Below the pieces are notes generated by a model. It was not told the origin of the DNA and did not search any database. It saw only the letters and a list, made by a program, of their open reading frames with translations. 64,000 bases of DNA, from assembly GCA_029582165.1 (NCBI GenBank), contig CM055874.1, positions 32,425,383-32,489,382 of the forward strand, given 5' to 3'. Both the position numbers and the translations under genes were made by a program. The stretch comes from Portulaca oleracea. Lineage: Eukaryota; Streptophyta; Magnoliopsida; Caryophyllales; Portulacaceae. Positions 49,501 through 62,110 of the stretch are shown piece by piece (the stretch's first letter is position 1; every line of letters begins with the position of its first letter).

Positions 49501-52424
49501 CTAAAATACCCTTGATTAATTTAAATAGAGTGAGGTACTACTAGTAATATTAATTAGTTTAGGGGTGATATTAGTATTTAACATTGACTTATGAATTACC
49601 ACATTTTCCCTTTATAATAGATTCACGACAGTTGAGGGTTTCTATTCCCATTCCCATTCCTTCATTTTTACAATTCCCATAAAACAAACATGGAAATGTA
49701 TTACCAAGTTATGTATTTTCATTCCCACTCCCCAACTCCCTCATGCCAAATGACCCGTGAATAGTTTCATTGTACTACTCTCCATCTACTCCACCAGTGC
49801 CTCACCTACCATATCCCCTCGAAATCCAATTTCATGAGTAAATCTACTCATAGCCACCTCAATTACCACTTGGAGTTACTGGATACAAGTCAATTTTTCA
49901 ATTGTTTTCGCCATTCACCGCCCCTTTTTATCGCTCAAAATATTTTTACCTTATTATCTGCCACTAATATAAAGAATAATAAAGGAAAATAAATATGTAA
50001 CGTCTCTAATATGATATTTTTGCTGGACAAAAACTATAATTATGAGCGACAAAGTGCAAAAATGAAAGATGTAATAATAAAAAAGTATGATAAATGTACA
50101 AAAGCATTAGGTTTTATTGATCTAAGGAACGGGTCAGCCAGTTTTGTGGTTCAACTCAGGCTGAACCTGCCAATTAACGGTTTTTCGGGTTCAGTTAATT
50201 TATTTCGGCCAGGTTCAGGTCGGGTCAATTTCTGTCGAGTCTAGTTCTAGAACTTCCTCTTTACCTAAGCTTTCTCCTTATATATAGTTTATCAACTTCA
50301 TTGTAAAAATCAACTTTGATATTATATGAATGAAAACTTAGAGAAAGAGTTTTCTGTATCAAAGAAATCCCTCTAATTGTGGCTTAATTAGGTGTGATTT
50401 TTTTGGTTTCATTAGCTTAGGTGGTGCTTTTATCCTAATTTGCTTTGGAATTTCCCTAATTATCTATCTAAGTGGTGCATTAGTTGTATCTTAGATGAGT
50501 GATTAGCTCTCTGCCTCTATCCCTTGCTACTTAGTTGATTTTCTGCCTTGACATTGTCAAGGTCCTTTATAGCGAGTATGCATGTTTGTCATTGGCGAGT
50601 CCTTGATGAATCCAACCATCCGATGTATCCCACACCTCTTTCATCCATACATTAGGTTACCATTTCTATCTTTAACATTTAGGGAAAAAAAGGTTTTCTC
50701 CTGCAATTAGATAGACAATGTCCAAATAGTCCACTATAGGGGTTGGGCGTTGGGGCAAAAAGGAAACAACATTCTCTCGAACGCGTAGCCTAAGCTATAT
50801 TGCATATCAGTGATCCTATACTGGTTCCATACCAAACAATAACAACCATGAAGTTCATTGTCAGTGTTTATGTTCCTTACTCGTGGTCAATATTATCAAG
50901 AGACAAGGATAATGGAGTAGAGGGAAAATGGGACAATATGACAAGATCCCAGCTCACTGATGCACCTCAACAAAAGACGAAAAAAACTACACTACCATAC
51001 AGGCTGCTTAAAACACCGCAACACATAAACATGGTAACAAGCACCATAGGGAGAATATATTAACAACGATTGAAATTTGAACCAGAACCCAGCACTTAAT
51101 AATTCCAACAAAATATTTCAGAAGACTTATCAAACACATGCTCCTACCTGATTCCAAGCAGAATTATTGAAAACATCTTCCGTTAGAAGCTGATGACAGT
51201 ACTCAAGTTCATCTTCCCAGCCACCTAATGCTTGAAGTACCCACTGAACGAAAATGTGGCAGTCAGTGCACTTTGTTATAGGCAATGTCAAGATGTGATT
51301 GGGGCAACTATAGCTAAAAACCCAGCAGAAACAAGAAGAGCCGAATAATTACCTGTCTATGGGACCATGCATGGTAATTTTTAGCATCAAGGGAAAGTAT
51401 CTTCTTTGTAAACTCAAGCTCTTTAACTGAGGCATCTGTCCCTAACTTCTCAGCAAGCCACCGCCTATGATGCCTGCAGAAAACCTACAGTAAGATCAAA
51501 TTGCCAGTACAGAATATGGAGGATCAATTCAGGAAGAAAAGGCTCTAAAATTGAACAGCCCTTTAATCTGTGGATACAAAGGGACCAAACTTTGAATTCC
51601 ACGCATGAAATCATAAACATTAATGCTCATTCCTTAATAAGCAAAAGATGAGAAAGCAATGTAGGTGAGTTTTCAGGGCAGAAGATGTTGATCACTAAAT
51701 GGAAAAGAGACATGCTCACCATATCTGGTAATTCTTTGAGTTCTCCTTAGCGACGCTTTCAACAAAATCAAGTTCCTGATGAAGATCAGCATGAAGTGCC
51801 TCAAGGACAACACGCCTAAAATGCCATACCTATACATAAGAAGAACAGACCCATTAGCTGTGCTCTGTAGTTTAACACTTGCCTTGAGAATTGTAAATGC
51901 CTGTTGGTGTTAACAAGTTAATCTTGACGCATCTTGATTAACATGCTAACTTTGATAGACTTAAGCTACAAAAACAAGTAGTAACCGTGAATGTTCCCCC
52001 TCCTCCCTCCCTCCCTCCCTCCCTCCCTCCCTCCCCAAGGAAGTTGGTTGTTTGTGATGAATTATAGTATTTCTCCAGGTTAACAATTAGCGTCCCAAGT
52101 CCAAGTCTAAGTCTAAGTTGGGGGTTAAGCATAAAACACAAGAGTCATCATTTTGGCATGAGAAAAAACAAGAAAGGAGAGCGTTACAGTGTAATTGCCG
52201 GGGTTGAAATGGATGGCTTGAGAAGTGAGTTGAAGTGAGCGAGGGGAACACTCATGGGAAGCATAGAGAGCTCGGAAGTAATCCATGGTTTGCCTGAAGT
52301 CGTGGGTGTATGCGATGGGGACGACAGGAGTTGGGCCATCGTCCTGGGGCAAGGGCTTCACGTCTGCCCATTCCGGCATCTCGCTAAGTGGGATCTTCTG
52401 CTCCGACGACTCCGACGACTCCAT
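46590..52424 (-). CDS. FTA: Protein farnesyltransferase/geranylgeranyltransferase type I alpha subunit (five exons, 332 aa)
   Basis: Shared alpha subunit of the cytosolic farnesyl- and geranylgeranyl-transferases that prenylate CaaX proteins; in Arabidopsis it is PLURIPETALA. Coding exons: 52424-52188, 51829-51720, 51473-51353, 51243-51148 and 47024-46590, all GT-AG, phases closing to 332 aa against 326 in Arabidopsis. The prenyltransferase alpha repeats are visible: NYQIWHHRRWL (about 112), [11 protein letters not shown] (about 149), NNSAWNQRYFV (about 182), then the divergent [12 protein letters not shown]. The last two-fifths is one exon. The ATG is followed by [10 protein letters not shown], a plausible acidic N-terminus. 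Intron 4 is 4.1 kb; a hAT element lies 191 bp upstream of the ATG. No defect seen. Confidence 0.95.
47025..51147. other. FTA intron 4 (4123 bp)
   Basis: A GT-AG intron between the exon ending SAWNQ and the long last exon. It is mostly unassigned. From 49450 to 49760 the sequence carries GGGAATAAGTGGGAGTGAG and an inverted-looking CATTCCCACTCCCC block, probably a degraded MITE. From 50120 to 50240 there are GGTTCAG/GGGTC-rich repeat words. Nothing coding was found. Confidence 0.55.
51996..52035. repeat. (CCCT)n microsatellite in FTA intron 1
   Basis: About nine consecutive CCCT units, a pyrimidine tract of about 40 bp on the plus strand. Confidence 0.9.
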
Positions 52425-52615
52425 TCAGACCGTTTGAGGTGGGGAATCTCACACTCTTACTTTCTTCTGCGTTTACCCTCCGACGACCTCCGTATAAACA
52501 TCTCTCGGTGCAGAAACCCACATTTCTTAAAACACTAATTTGCCCTTTTGTGCATTCACTACTTTGCCCTTGGTTATGTGTCTTCACTCTTCAAACACTA
52601 ATGCGCCCTTAATAC

Positions 52616-53122
52616 TAGGGGTGGAAGAAAATCCGAACCGCACACACCGAACCAAAAAAAAAAACCCAAAACGCAACACCGAATGCTTAAAATTCGCAAG
52701 ACCGCACCTAAAAACGGATGCTAAACGTCGCGGTTCCGGTTTGGGATATTCACACCGACGGGGAATCGGCACCGAACCGTTAATATAAATAAATAAATAT
52801 ATATAAATTTTGGTTTTAAAAAAAATTCTATCCAAAAATAGTGTAAATTAACCAAAATTTATAAATTGTGGATAATAGAGATTGCATAGAGCTAATCTAC
52901 CCAAAACCTTTTTTTTATTTTATTTTTGAATAGAGATTTTTTGATGTTGATAGAAATTAATGCGGTTCCAGTTCACCAGTGAAACCGCACCGTTAAAGTC
53001 GGTGCATCGGTTTTTAAAAACCGGATGATTCGGTTCCGGTTTAATGTTTTAGCGCACCGTTTTGTCCGGTGCACCGCTTCGAGACACTGACACCGCACCG
53101 CACCGTACCGTTTCCACCCCTA
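52616..53122. mobile_element. Non-autonomous hAT element, 507 bp, exact 8-bp target duplication
   Basis: It starts TAGGGGTGGAAG and ends TTTCCACCCCTA, an 11-bp inverted end. CTTAATAC is present at 52608-52615 and again at 53123-53130, the exact 8-bp duplication made by hAT transposases. Both subterminal regions are full of ACCGCACCG/CGGTGCGG words, the sort of repeated motif hAT transposases bind. There is no coding capacity. It stands 191 bp upstream of the FTA start codon. Confidence 0.92.
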
Positions 53123-53249
53123 CTTAATACTGTGTCCACTCCCGCAAATCATGAAGTAGTACCGGGTCTACGTAGCAAAGAGTGCATGACCGAAATTGAA
53201 ACTCATGCGCCCATTATTTTTAAAATAAACGCTCGAAATTATTTACTCC

Positions 53250-53585
53250 ACCTTTTCCTTGGCAGAGTGCATATTTTCATGGACAGAGTGCATTTTTTTG
53301 TCAATATAGCGTTGGTAATTGTTCATTGCATCTTTTCCTTGACAGAGTGCATATTTTCATGGACAGAGTGCATTTTTGTGTCAATATAGTGTTGGTAATT
53401 GTTCATTGCATCTTTTCCTTGGCAGAGTCCATATTTTCCGTCACAGAGTGCATCTTTTACCAGTGCATTGTGGCAATTGTTTACTGCATATTTCCCTTGG
53501 CAGAGTGCATCTTTTATGTCAATGTAGCGTTGGTAATTGTATACTGCATTGTTTCCTTAGCAAAGTGCATCTTTTATGTCAATTA
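53250..53585. repeat. 80-bp minisatellite
   Basis: Units carry CTTGGCAGAGTGCATATTTT, a second CAGAGTGCAT and GTTGGTAATTGTTCATTGCA. Repeats begin near 53261, 53341, 53421 and 53499, with a shorter final unit. The period of 80 shifts the frame from unit to unit, and open frames result in all three plus-strand frames; these are not genes. Confidence 0.88.
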
Positions 53586-55050
53586 GTAAGCAAAATCTTT
53601 ATACCACCTAACCCTATATATACCGACCGTTCCGTGCAATATACAATTGGTTGCACCTTATAATTTCTGACTCCACTCCACCCTTCTCTCTCTTCTCCTC
53701 CTCCTCATTTGTCCTTCGCAGAAGAATATTTTGTCAAACTCAAACCTAGAATGTAACTGTTCAGGACTGGAGAGAGAAAAATGGGGAATTCCTAGCCGGA
53801 AGAGTCCGACAATGACTACATTTCTAGCTGAGGAGTAGAATCTCAACGATGACGTCCATATGGGAAAAATCGATCGTTATTAAAGAATTATATGTGTTGT
53901 AGGCTTAAGTGCTCATGTTTTGTTTTCTCTTGTTATTTGCACTTATCTCTGTTATGGAATGCTTCCTGTTTACAATTGCGGCTTGTGAGTATGTTTCGTA
54001 AATTAATTTAAAACTGATTAATCATAACTTTCATGATGTTTATGTTTCAATGACGTTATGTTTATGTAATGAGTATTACTTGCTATTTGTTCTTACATGG
54101 TTTGTTTGTTGGACATGAGATAATTTTTTATCATTATGTTGGTTATAAATTCCCTAGGACTGTGGTAGTGTTAATAAATCTTCAAGGTCATTCTCATGTA
54201 ATATGTATATTTTTTGTGTTTGTTTAACTGAAACTCAGGACTAAAGAGGAAGGGGCTTCCAAATCCTATGACAATTTTGGTAAGACAGTTATTTATTAAG
54301 TATCTTTTCGTGGCAGATATAATTTAGTAATCCAGTTATGTTTTTGTTGTTATTGTAGTTGTAAGTTGTAATGTGCTTTCAAGTATTTTCCTATTGCTTT
54401 ATATTATGAAAAAACTCTCAATTTTACATTTTCCTTTGAATATGAACTACTAAAAGATTACTACATTAGTCCTTATTCAACAAACAGCCACCGAATTATA
54501 TAATTGGCATCTCAACAATGTGTACTCCTGTAACGTGAATATAATTTTCAAAGTTCAACTTTGAGATTCTATCGAGGGGCTTCGATCTTCCATTTTTGGT
54601 ATGGTTTTGGTTTGTGGACGAGGTTGCATGCTTGCATTCATGTTGTCAAAACTACTTTGGAAAGGTTGGTGTCCAATAATTTCTTATTGTCTCAAGTTAG
54701 AAGGCATTGAAACATGTTCCTCGGCTTGCATTGTAGTCCATGTTTGGTATATGTAACTATGGCCTTCAGTGAGACAATTACTTGCTTGTATATGTTTTAA
54801 TCTTTTTTTTCTTATTTATGTTTTTTTTTTCCGGGGGGGGGGGGGGGGAGGGGGAGAGAAAGGAAGAAAAGTGGGATGGCTGTAAAGCTTATGTATCCTT
54901 GTATTATATACGGTTTTTGTTAGACCTTAGAGTTAAATGGGTTTGGCTGCTTATTATTATTCTCTTAATGTGAGTTTTGTTGTTGTTTCAGTCTTCATTT
55001 AGGAGATTTTGAAAGGTATTTGTTGATTCCTTTGCCTTTTATATACATGA
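53586..55050. other. Unassigned spacer with a 17-bp G run
   Basis: AT-rich sequence with a G homopolymer at about 54834. I looked for upstream exons of the chaperonin relic and found none that I can support. Confidence 0.4.
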
Positions 55051-55879
55051 GTGGAGTTCCAAGCTAGTGATTTGGGATTGCTAGTTGAGAATACATCTAT
55101 TGACCAACTTAGCTTGGGCAGGAAGTTTGCAATCACCAAAGATTATGCCACTATCACTGCTTATGTCACATCAAAAGACAAGCTTCAAGCAAGGATTAAC
55201 CAACTTAAGAAAGAGCTAGTCGAGATCGATTTTGTTTACAGTTCACAAAAGTTGGCTGAGAGAATTGCCGAGCTGGCTAGTGGTGTTGTTGTTATTAAGG
55301 TAAGTGCAGCAAGGAAGATCGAGCTTGAAGACTAAAAAATACTAATTAAAGATGATAAAAATGCGACTTTTGCCGCCATAGAAGAAGGTATTGTTTCCGG
55401 AGGTGCTGCTGCTCTTGTTCACCTCTCAACTTATGTGCTTGCTATCAAGGACAAGATGGAGGATCCAGGCAAACTCTTTGGTGTTGACATTATGCAAAAG
55501 GTAAATGCCATACTGAATGATACTTGACTTATTTTATTCTATGTTGTTTTCATTTGTAGTTGGTTTGTTCAATGTTTATTGATAATTTGACGTGCGATGA
55601 CTCGGGGCACTTGTAGCGTCAGCATGTGTAATTGCCCAACATGCGAGTGTTGAAGGTGAAGTCGTGGTAGAAAAAGTGAAAGCCAGTGAGTTGGAAATTG
55701 GGTACAACGCAATGGAAGACAAGTTTGAGAACATGGTTGAGTTAGGAGTCATTGACCTAGCTAAGGTAACAAGGTGTGCTTTGCAGAATGCCTCTTCTGT
55801 TGCTAGGATGATCTTAACCACCTAGACCATAGTCGTGGAGAAGTTGAAGCCAATGGCTAGAGTTACTGTTGCACCTTAA
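55051..55879 (+). pseudogene. C-terminal relic of plastid chaperonin-60 alpha (RuBisCO-binding protein)
   Basis: Two exons remain: 55051-55500 (EFQASDLGLLVENTS through NATFAAIEEG to the IMQK splice) and about 55607-55879 (ALVASACVIAQ, GEVVVEKVKAS, VTRCALQNASSVA). They match the end of the apical and most of the lower half of Cpn60-alpha. Inactivating changes: TAA at 55333-55335, TAG at 55823-55825, and loss of the acceptor AG before the second exon. The N-terminal ATP-binding half is absent. The retained intron shows a DNA-level duplication. The parent gene is not in the window. Confidence 0.88.
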
Positions 55880-56439
55880 GAAGGTCTAACCATTTAACGT
55901 GCACTATGTTGGATTACGGGGGGTCTAGTCCTAACTAGTGCATAAGGTTGGTGGGCCCAATCTAATCAAGCCCATCCAGACTAGGGGTGGAAGAAGTCCT
56001 AGCCATTAGAACTTCATCTAATATACCCTAAACCAAGATAATGACAACAGGGAAAGAAATAGATAGCAGGGGTTGTGTTATTTACATGGTTACTCTATAA
56101 ACGACAAGCCTCAGGCAACCTTCAACTCTTGAACACACCTCTTCAGACTCCGAGTGGGAAATCTTCAAAAAAGGAGACCTCCATAGCAGTCTACACAGCA
56201 CTAGTGACACCGACTACTAGACCTCCTGATCTCGATCCAAAAGATATTAGGTGAGTATGTGGATTGTATTAAATACTATCTATTTGTCGAAGCCTAGGGA
56301 AGGACCTCGAAAAATCACACAAGGGGCATTTGGGTACTTTAGAACACTTCTAATTTGGAAGTACATGTTCCGTAAAAGGACTCTCGTGCACTCCATATTT
56401 ATGTCAAAGAGAAAAAAAAAATTGAAACTAAGACTATAG
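55880..56439. other. Spacer between the chaperonin relic and the LINE
   Basis: No gene is supported. Part of it may belong to the LINE 5' side, but I see no ORF1 signature. Confidence 0.35.
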
Positions 56440-59400
56440 TTTCTGGGACTAATGCCCCAGCTCAAGAGAGAGATAAATCTGGTTTTGGGGAACACTTAAA
56501 GCTTTTAAACGAAGTCTTTCATTTGCCTTGGTGTATTATTTGTGATTGTAATGAGCTCCTCCATCCTGCTGATAAAAAAAGGAAGGATTAAGGCTCACCA
56601 ATCAAGCACAACTCGTCTATCTATGTTCTTTCAAGATATTAATGCGTCGCATATCATTCCTATTAGGAGGATCTTTACATGGAGAAAGAGGATTCATGGT
56701 CACTCTTTTTATGAAAGACTAGATAGAGCAATTGCTAGAAATGACTGGTGCAGTTTGTATCCTAAAGTGACAGTTACTCATAGGCCTTTTTCTTGTTCGG
56801 ATTATAGTTATCGGTACCAATCCAGAGTTGAGAGATAAGAAGAATAGACAATTCCGATTTAATCAACGTTAGTCCAATTATATCCAAGTTAATAATATTG
56901 TTAAATCTTGATGGAGAGGCAACTTTCAAGGTCATTCTATGTTTAGAATTACTAGAAGACTTAAGCAAATATAAATAGATCTTAAAGCCTGGAGTAGATT
57001 CTTCTTTCGAAATTTCAATGAGAAAATGGAACAAAATGCATCTAAGCTCCAAATGGTTGAGGATAAACTTATAATTGATCCTAATAGTATTCAACTTAAC
57101 CAATGGCATAATAGACTAATCACACAAAGAGAAAAAAATGTTGTTGTTCAACCAGAAGTATTGGGCGAAATACTCTAGGAAAAAATTGTTAACTGAAGGC
57201 GAAAGAAACTCTTCTTTTTTCCATAGGCAGATACTTTTCTTAAAAGAAAGTTGACAATCTTAAGGCTTAAAGATCTGACACGGGTTTGGATAGAAGATGA
57301 AAAGGATATACTACACAAGTTAATACAAGAGTTTGAGAACTTATTTACATTTGGAAGAAGCAATCCTTCATGGGAAGAAATTACACTTCCGAAATTGACC
57401 AATGATCAAGCTAATAGCTCATCGCTAATGTTTCACAGGAGGAAATTAAAGAAGCCAACTTTCAAATGGATCCAGCTAAAGCTTCAGGGAATGATGGTTT
57501 TGGAGCCGGGTTTTTCCATAATTATTGGGACCTAATTGCGGATGAGCTATATACGATCATCCAAGATTTCTTCTCGAATGGCAAAATTTTGAAGGAAGTT
57601 AACCACACCTTTATCGCCCTTATCCCCAAAGTAGAAAACCCAACCTTGCCAAATCAATTTAGACCAATTAGCCTCTGTAATATTGTTTATAAAATAATAG
57701 CTAAGATAATGGTAAACAAATTGAGACCTCTTCTAGACTCCTTAATCAACCCAACTCAAAGTGCTTTTGTACCAAACAGACACATTCATGATAATGTTCT
57801 CTTGGCACATGAAATTATGCACAAGTTCGACAAGTCTTAATAGGACCCCGTGGATAGCACTAAAACTGGATATGGAAAATGCTTATGATAGGGTGGAATG
57901 GAATTTCATAACAGATGTTCTTAAAGTAATGGGTTTCCACATGAAGTGGATCAAATGGGTTTACGAGTGCATCTCTACGATCTCTTACTCAATCTTAGTT
58001 AATGATCAGCCATGTGGCCTGGTAAAAACTTCTAGAGGTCTTAAGCAGGGAGACTCGTTGTCTCCATACCTGTTCCTTTTGTGTATGGAAGTGCTATTCA
58101 TACAACTCCTTAATCTAAGCAAAGTTAAAAAGAATGGAATAGGAATTAAAATTTGTAAAGGGGCCTCAAACCATTCTTACTCTATTTCTTGCGGATGATA
58201 GTCTTTTATTTTGCAAAGGTAAAGAAAGTGCGTGCAAATTTCTTAAAAAAACGCTTGATAATTTTTGTAAATCTTCAGGTCAACTAATAACTTTTCATAA
58301 GTCAGTAATGATCTTTTCTTCCAAAACTACTAGTAGGAAGAAAGAAATAACTCAATGGATCTTTAACATTCTTATCAGGCAATCGTTGGGCAAATATTTA
58401 AGATGCCCATCGGTTATTGCATGAAAGAAAGTAGAATTGTTCTCACCAATTCTTGAAAATGCAAACATAAAACTTTCTAATTGGAAAGCAAGTACTTTAT
58501 CGAAAGCTGGAAGAACAATTCTCATTCAGACTAATTTAGAATCTTTACCTGCACATACTATACCATGCTTCCTAATGCCAAAGGAAACGACGGAGCAATT
58601 AGATAGTATAAATAGGAATTTTTTCTGGAAGAATTTCTATAAAGGGATGTCAATGATAGCTTGGGAAAAAAATTGTCAACCAAAAGATCAGGTGGGGGGG
58701 GGGGAGGTCTTGCCCTTAGGAAAACTCATGTCGTTAATCTAGCCTTTCAATGTAAATTGATTTGGAAATTTTTTCATGATGACAATAGTTTATGGGCGAA
58801 CAAATGAGACTAAAATATGCTAAGGAAAAAAATCCCTTTAGTCACCAACCTAAGCCATCAGATTCTTGGGTTTGGAAGAATTTGCATAAAGCTTTCAAAT
58901 TTTATAAGTTAGGTATTCGTTAGAAAATTGGGAATGGCACCAACATCAAGTATTGGACCGGTAATTGGTGCCATCAAGATCCCTTAATTGACATCTGTAA
59001 ATTGAACGATGAAGATATTGACGATACGCTTCTTGTTAGTGATTTCATAATTGATAAAAAATGGGACTTCCCGAAAGTTAGGGATGTCCTTGGTCCTCAT
59101 ATAGCTAACTTGTTTTTTCTACCCCTATCCCCTCTTGTCATCAAGAGGACGAGATGTGTTGGGGACTTACAAGTGATTGTCTTTTTTCTGTTGTCATTGT
59201 ATCAATAGAAGAGATAAATGGGAGGACAAGTGGATTTGGAAACTAGACATTCAGCCTAAGCTAAAAGCCTTTCTTTGGCAAAGTTTTCATAATAGCCTTC
59301 CTCTTAAATGTAGCTTGGTCCAACTAGGTATCAACATGGATCCTACTTGTACCTTGTGTTTGGAGCACATCGAAACTAATCAACATTTGATCCATTAGTG

Positions 59401-60039
59401 CCATTTTTTTTTGAAAAAGTGTGGAAAACAGCAAAGGACCATAATTGGTTGAAATCCACAGTTCATTGGCCACTTGATTCTAGTGGCAAAAATATCCTTT
59501 TAAATCTTCGCGCTACTCTATCCCTAAGTGAGCTCAAAAGAGTTACCTACCTTTTTTGGAGCATCTGGAAGGAGCAAAATGACTGCCTACAACAATTCTG
59601 CCTACAACCAAGCTAGAGTTATTATCCGGACGAAGAAGAATTTTGTCGAGTGGCAAGCTAGAAGATCCTTCAACATGTCTCCTCCATCTTTCCAGAGGTG
59701 GTGACCTACTTCTTATCATTCCCACCATACAATGCATATTAGTTGGGATCGTCCTAACCCTGGATGGGTTAGACTCAATTATGACGACTCAGTAAATCAA
59801 CATGGGTCAGTAGCTGGGTTCATCATTTGTGACTATCTAGGCAGGATCCTCCGAGCGAGTTTCTTTAAACTCCACTTGGAGCCTGTTCTTTTTGCGGAAG
59901 CTCTTGCTTTGAAAGTCGGGATTAAGTAGGCTCTTCAAACAGGTTTCAAGAAAGTTCAGGTCAAAAGCGATATATATGATTCTTATCCAGGCGATCCAAG
60001 GTGTTCTCAAAGTTCCATGGCAGATTGATATGACTATTA
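56440..60039 (+). pseudogene. Degenerate L1-like LINE ORF2
   Basis: Domains in order: C-terminal part of the endonuclease (FTWRKR, FYERLDRAIA, 56520-56830), reverse transcriptase (FRPISLCNIVYKIIAK at 57660, QSAFVPNRHIHDN, LKLDMENAYDRVEW at 57860, GLKQGDSLSPYLF at 58040, and an ADDSLLFC box near 58195), zinc-knuckle zf-RVT region (KLDIQPKLKAFLWQSF, about 59240) and RNase H start (GWVRLNYDDSV, about 59766). Several frameshifts and stops separate them, and the 5' part (ORF1 and start of the endonuclease) is missing. The 3' end is cut by the Harbinger element at 60040. It is dead. Confidence 0.85.
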
Positions 60040-60546
60040 GGCTCCGTTTGGACTGCGGAAAATTGAGTGGAAAAAAATCTAGTGGAAAAAAAATTAGGGG
60101 GAAAAAAATATGTAGAAAGTGATTTTTTTTCCCTTGTTTGGTCCCAGGAAAAAAAAGTGATTTTCAATTCTATTTTTTTCCTTGTTTGGTTCAAGGAAAA
60201 TTTTAAAAGAAAAAAAAAACTAATTTCCTTACCATTTTTTTTCCTCAGTTTGGTTCAAGGAAAATTTTGAAGAAAAAAAAAACTGATTTTGTGCATGAAC
60301 CATTTGCTTTGTGTTTTATGAAACTATTTTTAAATTAATTATATTATATTGATAGCTAACAATATTATCAACAACTATATTATACTTTGGAAACCATTCA
60401 TGGATAGAAAAGTCATTCTTGCTCACTGTCTAACTATACGAACAACTAATAACAATATTAGAAATTGTATTACTACACTCTAGAAACCACGTAAATAGTT
60501 CAAACATAGTAATGTTCACTCTCTTCATATCAAGACAAACTATAAA

Positions 60547-62018
60547 GAGTCATCTCCGAACTTGATAGTCAACCACAACCTGCGACGCTCCTTTGGACAG
60601 GCTAAAAATGCACGAGCTGAATCAGGAGCTGCAGAAAGAGCTTGATAGACCTTCATTGCGGACACCTCATTCAAATCTTCAATCTATAATATAAAACAAA
60701 GAATTCATACATCATCAAAATGACATTTTAAAAGGAAAATAACAAATCTTCCCCCCCCCCCAAAGTCATCAACACCCTAATTAGCTTGGAGAACTTCTAA
60801 AATAACCAATAACAAAATAAGCAATCATCTCAAGAGTTACCTTTGCAATTTCATCAAAAAGTTGTTCTTCAGTGTAGTTTCTTGAATTACCTCTCTCAAG
60901 TGCCCTCGCAACAGCATCCATCCCTGATTTCAAAGACCTCAACTCTTCACACACGATATCGATGGCTTTAGTTCTTGGTTTCTTATGTTCCCCTTTGTCT
61001 TTAGGTGAAAAGGCACATGAAGATTCATCATTGGTGGGATCACCCTCACTGGCAACTTCTTTTTCCCACCGTCGTTGTCTTTCTTTTGGCCCAGCAGCAT
61101 CCTTTCCTGTTGCTCTATCTTTGCCAAACAACAGGTCTCACTTGTAATAGTTCTTCACAGCCCTATACCGAAATGATTTTGCTTCTGGATTTGTCTAAAA
61201 TATTACCAATTCATGAATCCAGTTATATATGAAGAAAACTCTTGGGAGGATCAAAAGCCATGTATAACTTAGGAATGGCATATATATTGTGACTCCTGAC
61301 AGTATGAGCTTGCAAGGAAAGAAATATAAATACCAATGAAGATTACCATATTTGATAAATAGTTATGCAATATTCAACACAAAAATGCAGAAGCAATGTG
61401 CTATAATAGAACATTGACCTCGCCTAAGGACATTTTCTATAGTAATGTGGCAGAATGTTCATATGTTTAGAAGGAATGTTTTCCTTTTCTTTTCTGCCTC
61501 ATCATTTACCAAAACCTAAGGCAAGAAAGTTTGAAAATATAAAAGATGGAGAGAAAGGCAAGGACTGACAGTTCGTGTAGGCAAGAAGAATTACCACTAT
61601 TCAATCAATTGGTGCATCAAAACAATAATAATTTCATAGCAATGTAAAGAAGAAACATACCGAAATATATGATTCCCAGACTTGTGGATGTGCCTCTATC
61701 ATTTGTGTAGATTCATTGTAACCAAATCCACTTTGTCCCAAGACCTTTTGAGCATCACCATGTTTTTTTTTTCAGTGTCTTTAACCGGTTCTTCACATTT
61801 AAAACTGAAAATCCTACTTTGTTGATCTTTGAACCCACCAAGTTAGCAACATTAGAAAAAGCTGTAGTTGTGAATGTGCTACCAATCTTTTGCCCTTTCT
61901 CTACTTGTTCAAGTAGTGCATCGATTAGAAGTACGTCTAATTCGTCGGACCAAGTAAAGTTCTTCTTCTCACTTGCTAGACTTCCGTCCTCCTGAATCTC
62001 GCATTCATCCTGTAGCAA
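60547..62018 (-). pseudogene. Harbinger Myb/SANT-like accessory protein, broken
   Basis: In PIF/Harbinger this protein brings the transposase to DNA. The first exon (62018 to about 61670) has a trihelix/Myb-like FTWSDELDVLLIDALLEQV start, then a run of ten A residues on the coding strand that shifts the frame by one; after it the frame continues GQSGFGYNES. The next exon begins at about 61196 (NPEAKSFRYRAVKNYY), has TGA at 61138-61140 where Trp is expected, and continues LLFGKDRATG to EEQLFDEIAK at about 60841. The last exon (about 60685-60547) ends LTIKFGDDSL. Two lesions make it non-functional as sequenced. Confidence 0.75.
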
Positions 62019-62110
62019 CTAGAAAGTATTAAACATTCATCATATAACAACCATTAAACATTGAAAGGAGAAAAAGAAATACCAACAGGACATAAAATAA
62101 GCATAGAATT

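Noticed and set aside
53069..53663. Three overlapping ORFs as a gene for a repeat protein
   Set aside because: Produced by the 80-bp minisatellite, which is open in all frames.
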